A stretch of DNA of 64,000 nucleotides, from NCBI RefSeq assembly GCF_009712425.2, contig NZ_VCJR02000001.1:496001-560000 (forward strand). The letters run 5' to 3'. A model generated the notes under the pieces. The model was not told the DNA's origin and did not search any database. It worked only from the letters and a program-made list of their open reading frames with translations. The position numbers and the translations under genes are program-made. Of the stretch, positions 32,053 through 41,752 are shown piece after piece; position 1 is the stretch's first letter, and every line of letters begins with the position of its first letter. This stretch comes from Aquisalinus luteolus. Lineage in GTDB: Bacteria; Pseudomonadota; Alphaproteobacteria; Caulobacterales; Parvularculaceae.

Positions 32053-34602
32053 TCAGAACCGTTCGAGCAACCGTTCCAGATAATCGATTTCTTCCTCGGT
32101 CCGTCCGGGCTCTGACAGTTTCCTGCGCAGTTCCAAAATGAGCTCGCGGGCCCGTTCCGGGTCCGACAGGTCAGGAATGCCGATATCGGTCGACGGGGCA
32201 GGGGCACCATAGGGCCGCCCGAGCGGATCGACCTGGGCCTGTGCGCCATTGCGTCCGCCACGGGTGCTCTGGCCGTCCTCGCCTTCCTCATCGCCCTGCT
32301 GGGCCTGCATGATCTGGTCGGAGATACCATCGGCCCCCTCGCGCAGGGCATCGAGCGCATCCTGCTGGAAGGCACCTGCAGCGCCCAGATTTCCACTCTC
32401 CAGCGCTTCAGCAGCCTCTGCCATGCGCTCGCGTGCCTCGCGGAAGGAGCGGGCGATGTCTTCGCCAGTCCCGTTCCCGCTTTCGGCGGTGGCATTGTCC
32501 AGATCCTCGAGCAAGTCATCGACGGCGCTGCCAAGTTCTTCCTGCTGCTGCTGCAACTGGGCGGCTGACTGTGCACCGCTGCCCGTGCCTTCCGGATCGA
32601 ATTGCTGGCGCTGGGCCTCGAAGGTCTCGTCGGCAAGGTCGCGCTGGCGACCAATCAGGTCGCCGGTGCGCTGGGCCGTTTCGCCGCCCGCACCCTGCTG
32701 GCCGCCTTCGCCGGACCCGTCGCCCTGTTGCTGGCCACCTGCCTGCTGCTGGCCGGACTGGGAGCCACTGCCGCCTTGCGTGATCTGCAGGTTCTGCAGC
32801 ATCTGTTCCAGCTCGGATAGGAGCTGGCGGGCGGCATTGTTGGCGCCGCTGTCCGACAGCTCGTTGATCGAGTTGAGAATATCGTCGAGGTCGCGGGCTT
32901 CCAGCTCCTGCGACTCGCCCTGACGGCTGGCCATGGACTGACCGGACTCTGCGAGCGCCTGGATATAGTTCTGCATGGCGGTGCGCAGGTTCTCGACCAG
33001 CCGCTGGATTTCAGACTGGCTGGCGCCTCGCTCCAGCGCTTCGCGCAGGGCCTGCTGGGCGGCGGCCAGCGCCCGACGGGCAAGCTCGAGCGCCTGGTCT
33101 TCGAGTTGCAGGGCCAGTGGCCAGAACTCTTCGATCAGGTCACTGACATTCTCGCCGCGGCCATTGATGACGCCCCAATAGGCGGCGCGAAGCAGAAGGT
33201 ATTCTGTCGGGCGATCAAAGAACCGGTCGGGCGCGAAAGTCAGAGCGTCGAGGCTGCGGCTCGTCTGCGTCCAGCTGTCCGGCGCAACGGCGAGGTTGCG
33301 GCGCTCATGGATGATGGCGCGGGCGAGGGGGTTGTAGAAATCGCGTTCGGGAAGCGTGACGCTGACCGTTTCCGTTGTAGCTTCCTGCCCGGCGCCGTCC
33401 TTGCCCAGTATACGGATATTCACATCGAGCCCGGCCCAGGGGTGGTCTGTAAGGGTCAGTTCGGCCGAGCGCACGCCATAGGCCCCGGTCAGGCCGGAGA
33501 CGGGGACGATCTCTTCGTCAGTAGCGCGGTCGGCGGTAATCGCCGGCGTGTCGAGCGGGCGGTCCTGATCGGGATCGAGGCTCATGACCGCGAAACTCTC
33601 GGTGATGCCATAGTCATCGTCGAGTTCGACGACCAGCCGCACGCGGCCTTCCTCGGTCGCCAACGGGTCTTCGGCAAAGTTGATTTTCGGCGTCTGGTCG
33701 GGGGCGACGACAACCGGCCAGCTTGCCTTGCGGCCATTGACGGTCAGGGTGATGGCGGCGTTCTCGCTGAGGCTGGCCTCGCCGGTCAGGGTTGTTTCGC
33801 TGCGGGACAGGTCGGTGCTGGCGCGGCCGATATTGTCCGTTTCCACAATGAGCCGAGCCCTGCCCGGGCCGCGGCGGTCAGCACCGTTGATGCGGGCATG
33901 GAGGGTAGAGCCCTGCGGCACGGCAATGCCCGGCTGGCTGCCTTCGGGATTGGCCTTGGACTGGACAAGGATGACCGGCGCGCGCCCGGTATAGGCTGGC
34001 GGGTCGATCCACAGATCGACGGTCGCGGGGATCGAACCTGCAGGGCGTGGGGAGACCGCGTTCCAGAAGCGGGGGGTGAAATCGCCCCAGGCGATGAATG
34101 TGCCGACGACGAGCAGCAGCAGGGCGCCATAGCGCAGATTCCACGGGTCGAGCCGGTCTGCCGTGGCCTTTGCCTTGTCGAGCCGGGCCTTGCTGGAAAG
34201 CTGCTCCATCCGGGACAGGTGCGCGCGCCACAGGGGGCTGTCTTCATCGGTCTGGCTGAACGGCCTGTCCTCACGGGCGCGCAGGGCGGCGTGGGGGATC
34301 TTTCCATCCTTTTCCAGCCGGTCCAGCGCCTCACCCCGGCGGGGCCATTCAAGGTCCTTCAAGTCGCGGATCAGAAGGAATGCGCCGATACCTACAAGTG
34401 CCGCCAGAACGGCGTAATGGGCGATCCACGGCAGGAACTGCCACAGCTCGAACAGTGTCAGCAAAAGGAACAGGGCAACCATGCCAAGCGCCGGCAGCAG
34501 CGCCGGCCACAGCTTTTCGAGAAACAGGGTCAGCTGCGCCCTGTAAATCCGGGCCTCTGCAACCCGTTCCTGCCGTGTTATCCTTGACTTGATCATGGTC
34601 AT
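32053..34602 (-). CDS. TIGR02302/DUF4175 family membrane protein
   Basis: The protein has 849 residues. The N-terminus is cytosolic (VAEARIYRAQLTLFLEKLWPA), with three transmembrane segments at about residues 33-55, 63-80 and 158-175. A large periplasmic part follows, with Ig-like or beta-rich stretches (residues 190-450). The C-terminal third is Gln/Glu/Gly-rich and helical, with LEEMLQNLQ-type coiled coils and low-complexity QQ runs (residues 575-700). The family is characteristic of alphaproteobacteria and its role is unknown. It often lies next to lysA in related genomes. Here an FG-GAP gene and a DUF5658 gene separate it from lysA. It converges on the hybrid kinase gene, 5 bases away. 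Confidence 0.9.
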   Translation of the reverse strand: MTMIKSRITRQERVAEARIYRAQLTLFLEKLWPALLPALGMVALFLLLTLFELWQFLPWIAHYAVLAALVGIGAFLLIRDLKDLEWPRRGEALDRLEKDGKIPHAALRAREDRPFSQTDEDSPLWRAHLSRMEQLSSKARLDKAKATADRLDPWNLRYGALLLLVVGTFIAWGDFTPRFWNAVSPRPAGSIPATVDLWIDPPAYTGRAPVILVQSKANPEGSQPGIAVPQGSTLHARINGADRRGPGRARLIVETDNIGRASTDLSRSETTLTGEASLSENAAITLTVNGRKASWPVVVAPDQTPKINFAEDPLATEEGRVRLVVELDDDYGITESFAVMSLDPDQDRPLDTPAITADRATDEEIVPVSGLTGAYGVRSAELTLTDHPWAGLDVNIRILGKDGAGQEATTETVSVTLPERDFYNPLARAIIHERRNLAVAPDSWTQTSRSLDALTFAPDRFFDRPTEYLLLRAAYWGVINGRGENVSDLIEEFWPLALQLEDQALELARRALAAAQQALREALERGASQSEIQRLVENLRTAMQNYIQALAESGQSMASRQGESQELEARDLDDILNSINELSDSGANNAARQLLSELEQMLQNLQITQGGSGSQSGQQQAGGQQQGDGSGEGGQQGAGGETAQRTGDLIGRQRDLADETFEAQRQQFDPEGTGSGAQSAAQLQQQQEELGSAVDDLLEDLDNATAESGNGTGEDIARSFREARERMAEAAEALESGNLGAAGAFQQDALDALREGADGISDQIMQAQQGDEEGEDGQSTRGGRNGAQAQVDPLGRPYGAPAPSTDIGIPDLSDPERARELILELRRKLSEPGRTEEEIDYLERLLERF

Positions 34603-34786
34603 CGATCCTAGCGTCTACCGGCCCCCGGGTCGATTATCTTATCGGTCAGATTCGTATGGTTTTTCAGGCAATTAGGCACATAGTGGAAAAGATCGTGTGG
34701 CGTGCGGCACGATCCGGCCCGGCTCTTGCAGTCCTTAACCCCCGTAAACCTTTTGTTAACAATACGAACGAGCGGGGTTCGATCTG

Positions 34787-35173
34787 ATGACTGCAGCAAC
34801 AAGAACAAGGAAAACCGTCTGGCAGCGCTGGAAAAGGATCGCCCACCACGCCCGCGACGCCCGGAACGATCGCAGATTGTTCATTGCTTCGGCCATCATC
34901 GCCATTCTCTACAACGTTATTGGCGCACTCGACGTGATGTCGACGCTGGCCGGGCTGCAGATGCAGGCCGGCACGGAAGCGAACCCGTTCCTGCGCGTGT
35001 TGATGGAGTCTCTCGACAATGGCTGGGTGCTGGCCAAGCTGAGCCTGCAGCTGATCGCGTCTGCCATGATCCTGTGGTTTCCGCACCGGCTGGTGCTGGG
35101 CATGTTCTCGGTCGCCGTGCTGTTGACCGCGATCACCGTGTGGAACAATTTCCACGTGATAGGCGTGCTTTAG
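34787..35173 (+). CDS. DUF5658-like small membrane protein
   Basis: The protein of 128 residues has a basic N-terminal tail (TRTRKTVWQRWKRIAHHARDARNDRR). Three transmembrane segments follow at about residues 32-50 (IASAIIAILYNVIGALD), 84-100 and 106-122. The pattern Y-N-x-x-G-A-L-D-x-x-x-T-L then ANPFLR resembles DUF5658, where N, D, T and N/P are conserved between the first two helices. No function is known. The stop codon overlaps the stop of the convergent FG-GAP gene by 4 bases. The start codon ATG has no strong ribosome binding site (GGGGTTCGATCTG upstream). Confidence 0.7.
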   Translation: MTAATRTRKTVWQRWKRIAHHARDARNDRRLFIASAIIAILYNVIGALDVMSTLAGLQMQAGTEANPFLRVLMESLDNGWVLAKLSLQLIASAMILWFPHRLVLGMFSVAVLLTAITVWNNFHVIGVL

Positions 35174-36312
35174 TCTTCTGCCTGTTCCGGGGAGGGGGCA
35201 GGCCGGTTCCAGTAGATGAAATTGGGACTGCCTGAATTGGCGATGAGGATTTCGGGATACTCATCGCCAGTAATGTCGACAGCCTTGATGTCATAGGTGT
35301 CGCCTCCATCTCCGTCGATGGTGATGATTTCGAAGCCATCCTCCCGGTTCAGATAGAGGCTGTTCTTCCCTTCATTACCGAAGATTGCGTCCGGGCGACC
35401 GTCCTGGTCCATATCGGCGATGGCGACGGCTGCCGAGGCTTCATCCTCCGGGCCGATAGCTTCAGATCTGTCAAAGCTGCCACCCTCATTCCAGAAAATC
35501 CGGTTTGGGCCGGTGAGCACGGCGGCGACGAGATCCATGTCGCCATCGCTGTCCATGTCCGCTGCGGCGACGGCTCGGGACTGCTGGTCCTCTGCGCCGA
35601 GCATAATGGCGTCGGCAAAACCACCACCCTGATTGAGGAGGACGGCGAGAGTCGCGCCGCCGCGGATGGTGAAAATGATATCGTCGAGATCATCGGCGTT
35701 CAGGTCGGCAACCTCGACCCCGACGGCATCGCCTTCGAAGATCACTTCAGTCTGCGGATTATCGAGCAGGGGCCCGTAGGCGATGAAGCTGCCGTCGCCC
35801 CTGTCTGTCAGTACAGCGTCGATGATGCCATCGCCGTTGAAGTCACCCGTGGCGATGTCGCGGGCAGAACCCGGCTCGCCGAATTCGACCGTCTGGCCCA
35901 GGTCACCAGTGCCGTCATTGAGATAGACGGCAGGGGAGAGGAGATCGCGGGCGATGACGAGGTCGATGTCGCCATCGCCGTCAACATCAGCCGGGCTGGC
36001 GCCATAGCCGGTCGTGCGCATAGCGCCAGCATCGGCGGCAGCGGGGAAGCGGCCCGCGCCATTGTTGAACATCACGACGTCTTGCCCCGGCCAGTGGCGG
36101 CCATTGATCACCGCCATGTCGGTGTCGCCGTCACCGTCGAAATCGGCCATGCCGAGACCGGCGGTCAGCTCGTCCTCTCCGCCGAAGATGAGAAAGTAGT
36201 CTTCGGTCATGAGGATGCGGGCTTCACCCACGGGTGTGGTGAATTGCTCCGCAGACGCCAGTGACGGGATGAGCGCCACTGCGATGGCCATGAGAGAAAC
36301 GGTGCGATGCAT
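35170..36312 (-). CDS. Secreted FG-GAP/VCBS-repeat beta-propeller protein
   Basis: The protein has 380 residues from the ATG at 36312, which GAGGAG precedes by eight bases. An ATG six bases earlier is too close to the site. A Sec signal peptide (MHRTVSLMAIAVALIPSLASA) is followed by seven or so repeats of the calcium-binding D-x-D-x-D-G-x-x-D type, such as ADFDGDGDTDMAV, VDGDGDIDLVI, GDFNGDGIIDAV, DMDSDGDMDLVAA and DMDQDGRPDAI. It should fold as a periplasmic or extracellular propeller with bound calcium. FG-GAP proteins often bind ligands or surfaces. The partner is unknown. It follows lysA, 54 bases away. Confidence 0.87.
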   Translation of the reverse strand: MHRTVSLMAIAVALIPSLASAEQFTTPVGEARILMTEDYFLIFGGEDELTAGLGMADFDGDGDTDMAVINGRHWPGQDVVMFNNGAGRFPAAADAGAMRTTGYGASPADVDGDGDIDLVIARDLLSPAVYLNDGTGDLGQTVEFGEPGSARDIATGDFNGDGIIDAVLTDRGDGSFIAYGPLLDNPQTEVIFEGDAVGVEVADLNADDLDDIIFTIRGGATLAVLLNQGGGFADAIMLGAEDQQSRAVAAADMDSDGDMDLVAAVLTGPNRIFWNEGGSFDRSEAIGPEDEASAAVAIADMDQDGRPDAIFGNEGKNSLYLNREDGFEIITIDGDGGDTYDIKAVDITGDEYPEILIANSGSPNFIYWNRPAPSPEQAED

Positions 36313-36366
36313 GGGCATACTCCTCTTTCCCGAACTCTGGGGGAAGTGTCGCCGGAAGACCAGCTC

Positions 36367-37638
36367 TTACACCCAGTCCGGAACCGTTTCGCGGGCGATC
36401 ATCTCGTCATAGGTCGGGCGGCGGCGAATCACGGCGTGCTTGCCGCCATCGACCAGTATTTCCGGCACCAACGGACGAGTGTTGTATTCATTGCCCTGCA
36501 CGGCGCCATAGGCACCGGCGGTGAGGAAGGCGACGAGGTCGCCCGGTTTCAGCGGCGGCATCTCGCGATTGCGGGCAAAGCGGTCCGTCGACTCGCAGAC
36601 CGGGCCGACAATGTCGATAAGCTTCGTGCCAGCACCTTCGGCGGGTTCGGTGATCGGGATGATATCGTGCCAGGCATCATAAAGGGCCGGGCGGATCAGG
36701 TCGTTCATGCCGCAATCGAGAATCGCGAAATGTCGGCCCTCGTTTTCCTTCAGATAGGTGACGCGCGCGACCATGATGCCGGCATTGCCGGCGATCATGC
36801 GGCCCGGCTCGAAGATCAGCTGGACGTCGAGATGGCTCGCGGTTTCCTGGATCACCTTGGCATAGTCGAGCGGGTGGGGCGGGGCGGGCGTGCCGTCCTG
36901 ATGGTGATAGGGCACGCCGAGGCCGCCACCGAGATCAAGACGGCGGATATCATGGCCCTGATCACGCAGTGTGCTGACGAGCGCAGCAACTTTGGAGAAG
37001 GCCGCGCCGAAGGGGGCAAGGTCGGTGATCTGCGAGCCGATATGGACATCAACGCCAGACACATCGATGCCATCCATCTTCGCGGCCCTGGCATAGACAT
37101 CCGCTGCGATCGACCAGGAGATGCCGAACTTGTCGGTCTTGCGGCCGGTGGAAATCTTGTCATGGGTGCCGGCGGCAACGTCCGGGTTCACCCGCAGGGC
37201 GATGGGCGCCTTCACGTTCATCGACCGGGCGACCTCGTCCAGTGCGATGAGTTCAGCCTCGGATTCCACGTTGAACTGGCAGATCCCGGCCTTTAGCGCA
37301 TCGGCCATTTCCGCGCGGGTCTTGCCGACGCCTGAAAAGACGATCTTCTCGCCCGGAATACCGGCCTTCAGGGCACGGAACAGCTCGCCGCCGGAGACAA
37401 CGTCTGCGCCTGCGCCCTGCCTTGCCAGCAGGGAGAGGACGGCGATGTTGGATAGCGACTTGACCGAAAAGGCGACCAGCGTGTCCTGACTGTTGAAGGC
37501 ATCGGCAAAGACCGAATAGTGCCGGCGCAGCGTGGCTGCGGAATAGCAATAGAACGGCGTGCCGACCTCTCCGGCGAGGTGGTCGAGCGGAATGTCTTCG
37601 GCGTGGAGGACGCCGTCGCGATATTCAAAATGATGCAT
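36367..37638 (-). CDS. lysA: Diaminopimelate decarboxylase
   Basis: The protein of 423 residues makes lysine from meso-diaminopimelate with PLP, in the cytosol. The Schiff-base lysine is K60 in VAFSVKSLSN. Other class IV decarboxylase motifs are HIGSQITDLAPF (about residue 191), LDLGGGLGVPY (about residue 229), EPGRMIAGNAG and a C-terminal GPVCESTDRFA, followed by GAYGAVQGNEYNTRP. The substrate-determining CESTD motif marks DAP decarboxylase rather than arginine or ornithine decarboxylase. It is the third gene of argH-lptM-lysA. The ATG at 37638 is 9 bases after the lptM stop. Confidence 0.97.
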   Translation of the reverse strand: MHHFEYRDGVLHAEDIPLDHLAGEVGTPFYCYSAATLRRHYSVFADAFNSQDTLVAFSVKSLSNIAVLSLLARQGAGADVVSGGELFRALKAGIPGEKIVFSGVGKTRAEMADALKAGICQFNVESEAELIALDEVARSMNVKAPIALRVNPDVAAGTHDKISTGRKTDKFGISWSIAADVYARAAKMDGIDVSGVDVHIGSQITDLAPFGAAFSKVAALVSTLRDQGHDIRRLDLGGGLGVPYHHQDGTPAPPHPLDYAKVIQETASHLDVQLIFEPGRMIAGNAGIMVARVTYLKENEGRHFAILDCGMNDLIRPALYDAWHDIIPITEPAEGAGTKLIDIVGPVCESTDRFARNREMPPLKPGDLVAFLTAGAYGAVQGNEYNTRPLVPEILVDGGKHAVIRRRPTYDEMIARETVPDWV

Positions 37639-37647
37639 GAGCGAGCC

Positions 37648-37761
37648 TTATTCGCTTTGGTCCTGCATTTCGCCCGGGCGCGGCGGCGTGTCGAGATCCG
37701 GTTTCTTGCCGCAGGCGGCGATCAGCAGGCAGGCGGTCAGGATAACAAGAAGCTGTTTCAT
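37648..37761 (-). CDS. lptM: LptM-type small lipoprotein
   Basis: This is a 37-residue reading frame between argH and lysA. It starts at the ATG at 37761, which overlaps the argH stop as ATGA and is preceded by AAAGGACCCGCATC. The product begins [20 protein letters not shown]. It has a lipoprotein signal peptide with lipobox LIAA|C followed by a Gly-Lys-Lys and a short Pro-rich tail ([13 protein letters not shown]). LptM (YifL) is a tiny outer-membrane lipoprotein that promotes maturation of the LptD/LptE lipopolysaccharide translocon. The argH-lptM-lysA arrangement is a recurrent synteny, which supports the call despite the small size. Confidence 0.85.
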   Translation of the reverse strand: MKQLLVILTACLLIAACGKKPDLDTPPRPGEMQDQSE

Positions 37762-39164
37762 GATGCGGGTCCTTTCATCAGCTCTTTCCAGCGGGCGATC
37801 TGTGCCCGGACATTGTCAGGGGCCGTACCGCCATAGGAGGTGCGCGAGGCGACGGAATGATCGACGGTCAACACGGAGAAGACATCGTCGGTGATTGCAT
37901 CGTGCACGGATTTCATGTCGTCGAGCGACAGGTCGGCAAGGTCGCAGGACTTTTTCTCGGCCATGGCGACGAGGGCGCCGGTGACATGGTGGGCATCGCG
38001 GAAGGGCAGGTTCAACTCCCGCACCAACCAGTCGGCAAGGTCGGTCGCTGTCGAAAAGCCGTGACCGGCGGCAGCGCGCATGCGGGCTTCATTCACGCTC
38101 ATGCCGCTGATCATGCCTTCCATGGCGCGCAGGCACAGCTCCAGCGCATCGAATGCATCGAAGGTCTGTTCCTTGTCTTCCTGCATGTCCTTGGAATAGG
38201 CGAGCGGCAGGCCCTTGAGCATGATCATCAGCCCGTTGAGATCGCCGATGATGCGGGCGACCTTGGCACGGCACAGCTCCGCCGCATCGGGATTGCGCTT
38301 TTGCGGCATGATGGACGAACCGGTGGAGTAGTCGTCCGGCAGGCGGATGAAATTGAACTGGGCCGAGCACCAGATAACGATTTCCTCGGCGAGGCGGGAA
38401 ATATGCATGGCGCTGATCGCGGCGGCGGAGACGGCTTCCACGGCGAAGTCGCGGGCCGAAACCGTGTCGAGGGAGTTCGCGGTCGGGCGGTCGAAGGCGA
38501 GCGCCGCGGCGGTTGCGTCCCGGTCGATGGGGAAGGAGGTGCCGGCGAGTGCCGCCGTGCCGAGCGGACATTCATTCATGCGGTTGACGGCATCGGTGAA
38601 GCGCTGCCGGTCGCGGGCGAACATCTCGACATAGGCCATGCAATGATGGCCAAAGGTGACGGGCTGGGCCGTCTGCAGGTGGGTGAAGCCGGGCATCACC
38701 GTTGAAGCGTGCTTTTCGGCCTGGCCGAGCAGCGCCTTTTGCAGGTCGGTGAGCAGCGCATCCATGCGCAGGCAGGCGGTGCGCACCCACAGGCGAAAAT
38801 CGGTCGCGACCTGATCGTTGCGCGAGCGCGCGGTGTGCAGGCGCCCGGCAGGCTCGCCGATGATTTCCTTCAGGCGCGCCTCGACATTCATGTGGATGTC
38901 TTCCAGCGCGGCGGAGAAGGGGAACGACCCGTCCTCGATTTCGGCGGCGACCTGTTCCAGCCCGCCTTCGATGGCTTTCAGGTCATCGGTTGAAATGATC
39001 CCCTGCGCGGCGAGCATGCGGGCATGGGCGCGCGAGCCCATGATATCCTCGCGCCACAGGCGGCGGTCGACATCGATGGAGGCGTTGATCGCTTCCATGA
39101 TTGCGGAGGGGCCTGCGGCGAAGCGCCCGCCCCACATCTGGTTTCCGGTCTTTTTCTCGTTCAT
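37758..39164 (-). CDS. argH: Argininosuccinate lyase
   Basis: The protein of 468 residues splits argininosuccinate into arginine and fumarate. The fumarase/aspartase-family signature [16 protein letters not shown] is at about residues 283-298. Other visible blocks are [39 protein letters not shown] at the N-terminus (about residues 9-47), [18 protein letters not shown] (about 108-125) and [17 protein letters not shown] (about 158-174). All are canonical and the length is standard. It starts a minus-strand operon with lptM and lysA. It is divergent from a thioredoxin-like TlpA gene, 61 bases away. Confidence 0.97.
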   Translation of the reverse strand: MNEKKTGNQMWGGRFAAGPSAIMEAINASIDVDRRLWREDIMGSRAHARMLAAQGIISTDDLKAIEGGLEQVAAEIEDGSFPFSAALEDIHMNVEARLKEIIGEPAGRLHTARSRNDQVATDFRLWVRTACLRMDALLTDLQKALLGQAEKHASTVMPGFTHLQTAQPVTFGHHCMAYVEMFARDRQRFTDAVNRMNECPLGTAALAGTSFPIDRDATAAALAFDRPTANSLDTVSARDFAVEAVSAAAISAMHISRLAEEIVIWCSAQFNFIRLPDDYSTGSSIMPQKRNPDAAELCRAKVARIIGDLNGLMIMLKGLPLAYSKDMQEDKEQTFDAFDALELCLRAMEGMISGMSVNEARMRAAAGHGFSTATDLADWLVRELNLPFRDAHHVTGALVAMAEKKSCDLADLSLDDMKSVHDAITDDVFSVLTVDHSVASRTSYGGTAPDNVRAQIARWKELMKGPAS

Positions 39165-39225
39165 GGCGTCCTATATAGCGAAATGACAGCGCCATGATAG
39201 AGCCTTCTCGGGGTGAAATGGCATA

Positions 39226-39891
39226 ATGGGTCAGGAAATGCCGGAATCTGAAAACAAACAGCCAAGCGCCTTCTCGAAATATCTCCAGCCACGCTTTCTG
39301 TTGCTGGTCTGGATGGGTCTCGGGGCTGTATTTCTCGCCTTCATCTCGATCAGCGCGATGATTCCGTCCGATGCGCCGCGTCCGGGCACAGTGCCGGTCG
39401 GCAGCCACCGGGTCGGCGGCGAGATGGCGGATTTCACCCCGGCTTTTCCGCCACGAAAGGCGCCGCAGGTAGCGTTTACCGGGCCCGAGGGGCAGGTGAG
39501 CCTTGCCGATTTTCGCGGACAGGTCGTGCTGGTCAATTTGTGGGCGACCTGGTGCGCGCCATGCCTTGAGGAAATGCCATCGCTGAACGCCCTGCAGAAG
39601 AAGATGGGCGGGGACGATTTCCAGGTGGTAGCGATTGCCGCAGAACCGCGGGCCGAGGAAAAGGCGCTGCGCTTCTTCGATGAGCACGGCATAGATACGC
39701 TGGCGCTTTATTCCGATCCGCTGCTGAGCTTCGCCACGACCATGGGCGGCTCGACCGCGCTGCCGGTCTCCGTTCTTTATGATGCGAAGGGCAATGAACT
39801 TGGACGCCTGGTCGGCGGCGCGGACTGGGCCAGCGACGATGCCGTCAACCTGATCAATGCCGCTATTGCGGGCAGGGAGATCAAGGGCTGA
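39226..39891 (+). CDS. TlpA-like membrane-anchored thioredoxin
   Basis: The protein has 221 residues. One transmembrane anchor (about residues 24-45) leaves a periplasmic thioredoxin domain. The active site W-C-A-P-C is at about residues 109-113 in NLWATWCAPCLEEMPSL, and the cis-proline loop reads TALPVSVLYD. TlpA/ResA-type proteins reduce disulfides of apocytochromes or copper-binding proteins in the periplasm. The specific partner is unknown here. The gene is divergent from argH, a neighbourhood seen in other alphaproteobacteria. The AlaPro in the active site (CAPC) is typical of TlpA. Confidence 0.92.
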   Translation: MGQEMPESENKQPSAFSKYLQPRFLLLVWMGLGAVFLAFISISAMIPSDAPRPGTVPVGSHRVGGEMADFTPAFPPRKAPQVAFTGPEGQVSLADFRGQVVLVNLWATWCAPCLEEMPSLNALQKKMGGDDFQVVAIAAEPRAEEKALRFFDEHGIDTLALYSDPLLSFATTMGGSTALPVSVLYDAKGNELGRLVGGADWASDDAVNLINAAIAGREIKG

Positions 39892-40054
39892 AGTGAACGG
39901 TTGATTGCCCGGGTTTACTGGACTTCCAGCCTGATTCACGCAACAAGTGTGGCTGAAGGGCGCCACCCTCCGTGATGCTGGAGGCGTGGCGTTGGAGACT
40001 TGCCCGCTGATTCTGGCGAAGGGTCGCCGGAGAGGGGCTCGAGGGAGTTTACTC

Positions 40055-41740
40055 ATGAAGACTGGAATTTTCCGCCGCACACTGCTGGCCAGTGCCTGTG
40101 CTTCGCTTTTCGTCGTCGCCGGCTGTGGCAATGATGATGAGGGCGAGGGAACCCGTGCCGGGTCTGCCGTGGAAAATGCGGCCGGTGCCGCGCTGATCGA
40201 CATCACCGCCGGCTCGCCGATCGACAAGCCGTTTCGCATCTCTGACGCAGATTCCGGCGATCTTGCCCGTTTCAATGCGCTGATGGACAGCGCTGACGAG
40301 GCGCCGTTTCAGGTCGGCAATGCAGCTTTCGACGACAATCTCGGTGCGCTGGTTCTGACGGATATCTCCAATACCGAAGATGGGCGCGTTTTCACCATTG
40401 GCCGGGCCGAACTGTTCGATGTGAATTTCGACTACCTCGAGGCTTTGCGGGCAGAGGAGACTGTCACCGGCCTCCAGGAGGTGTTCCGCAAGGTACGTCT
40501 GTATGATGTCTCGTTGTTTGGCCACGAGGACCTTGATTTCGATGGCACGATCGATGTTGCCGCGGTTGAATTCGACCGTATGCAGATGGATAGTGCCATG
40601 GCGGGCGAGGATCCCCTGTCGGGCGAGGGCTTCAGCCTTGACGGGTTCTTCGTCAAGGAACTCGTTGCCGAAGGGGTCGGCGATGACACTGCAAGCATCG
40701 GCTTTTCCGTTGATGATTTGCGCTTGTCAGACCTCGCGCGCGGCGCGATGGGGCCGATGATGTTCAAGAACCTTGAATATACGATCGAGCAGGATGTCGA
40801 GGCCATGATGGCCGAGGTGGAAAGTGCGGAAGGGGCGGCAGGTCCGATGGCAATGCTGACGAACTCTCCGTTCCGCAACATGTTCTTCCCGGCCGAGCAG
40901 CGCATCGTCATGTCCGCCGGCAAGTGGGACGGCATGAACCTGTCCGGCCTGCTTGATGCCGCCGCCAACGAGGAGCTGCCGCCAATCGACGAGGAGGGGC
41001 TTCTTTCCTTCGGCAAATTCGAGGCCGCTGACATGGAGAGCTGGATCAACGGCAAGCGGTATGCCTACACGGAATATACGATGATGGAGCCGGTCGAGTT
41101 CGCCTGGCTGATCCCTTCGAAGATCCGGGCGACATCGCGCGGGTCGGTCGCCGACATGACCGCGCTGGTCGATGAGAGCGAGACCGAGATGCTGGGTATC
41201 CTGCGCGAACATGGCCTCGATGAATTGCCGTCAGAGGGCGAGTTCCTGTGGACCTATGACCCCGACAAGGGCGCTGCGGCGATGAGCTATGATGTCGATA
41301 TGCCGGGTTTTGCGGCAATCGATGCGAATTATGCGGTTTCAGGGCTGACTCTGAAGCAGATCGATACGGCGATCACGACCCAGAACCCGCTGGTGCTTGC
41401 AGCCCTTGCCATTGATGGCATGACGATCCGCCTTGATGACGAAAAGCTGCTTGATGGCATCATGGCTATTGCCGCCCACGAGACAGACCAGACGCCGGAA
41501 GAGCTGCGCGAAAGCCTGCCGGCGCTGATCGCGCTCGGCTCCTCACAGGCGTCGCAGATAGTGCCGGAGGTCGAGGATTATGCGGCGTCGCTGACGGCTT
41601 TCGTGATCGAAGGCGGGACGCTGGAGATCGCGATTGCCCCGGAAAGCCCGGTGCCGCTGATGACGCTGGGGCTTCTGTCCCAGACATCACCCCAGATGAT
41701 TCCCTCGACGCTCGCCCTGACGGTGACGCACGAGGAATAG
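40055..41740 (+). CDS. Large lipoprotein of unknown function
   Basis: The protein has 561 residues from the ATG at 40055, which follows GGGAGTTTACTC. An in-frame start 36 codons upstream has no support. The signal peptide MKTGIFRRTLLASACASLF ends in lipobox VVAG|C, so the protein is lipidated at Cys25 or nearby. The mature part is acidic (many Asp and Glu) with repeated amphipathic segments, for example LFDVNFDYLEALRAEE and DLEYTIEQDVEAMM-like helices. No enzyme motif or known domain is recognised. It stands alone between tlpA and rarD, with convergent rarD 12 bases away. Confidence 0.65.
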   Translation: MKTGIFRRTLLASACASLFVVAGCGNDDEGEGTRAGSAVENAAGAALIDITAGSPIDKPFRISDADSGDLARFNALMDSADEAPFQVGNAAFDDNLGALVLTDISNTEDGRVFTIGRAELFDVNFDYLEALRAEETVTGLQEVFRKVRLYDVSLFGHEDLDFDGTIDVAAVEFDRMQMDSAMAGEDPLSGEGFSLDGFFVKELVAEGVGDDTASIGFSVDDLRLSDLARGAMGPMMFKNLEYTIEQDVEAMMAEVESAEGAAGPMAMLTNSPFRNMFFPAEQRIVMSAGKWDGMNLSGLLDAAANEELPPIDEEGLLSFGKFEAADMESWINGKRYAYTEYTMMEPVEFAWLIPSKIRATSRGSVADMTALVDESETEMLGILREHGLDELPSEGEFLWTYDPDKGAAAMSYDVDMPGFAAIDANYAVSGLTLKQIDTAITTQNPLVLAALAIDGMTIRLDDEKLLDGIMAIAAHETDQTPEELRESLPALIALGSSQASQIVPEVEDYAASLTAFVIEGGTLEIAIAPESPVPLMTLGLLSQTSPQMIPSTLALTVTHEE

Positions 41741-41752
41741 TCTTGCGAAGAC

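Noticed and set aside
33106-34587. 493-codon open frame on the plus strand opposite the DUF4175 gene
   Set aside because: It is a shadow of a TIGR02302 gene, with unlikely codon use and no motif. The minus-strand protein has clear membrane segments and family features.
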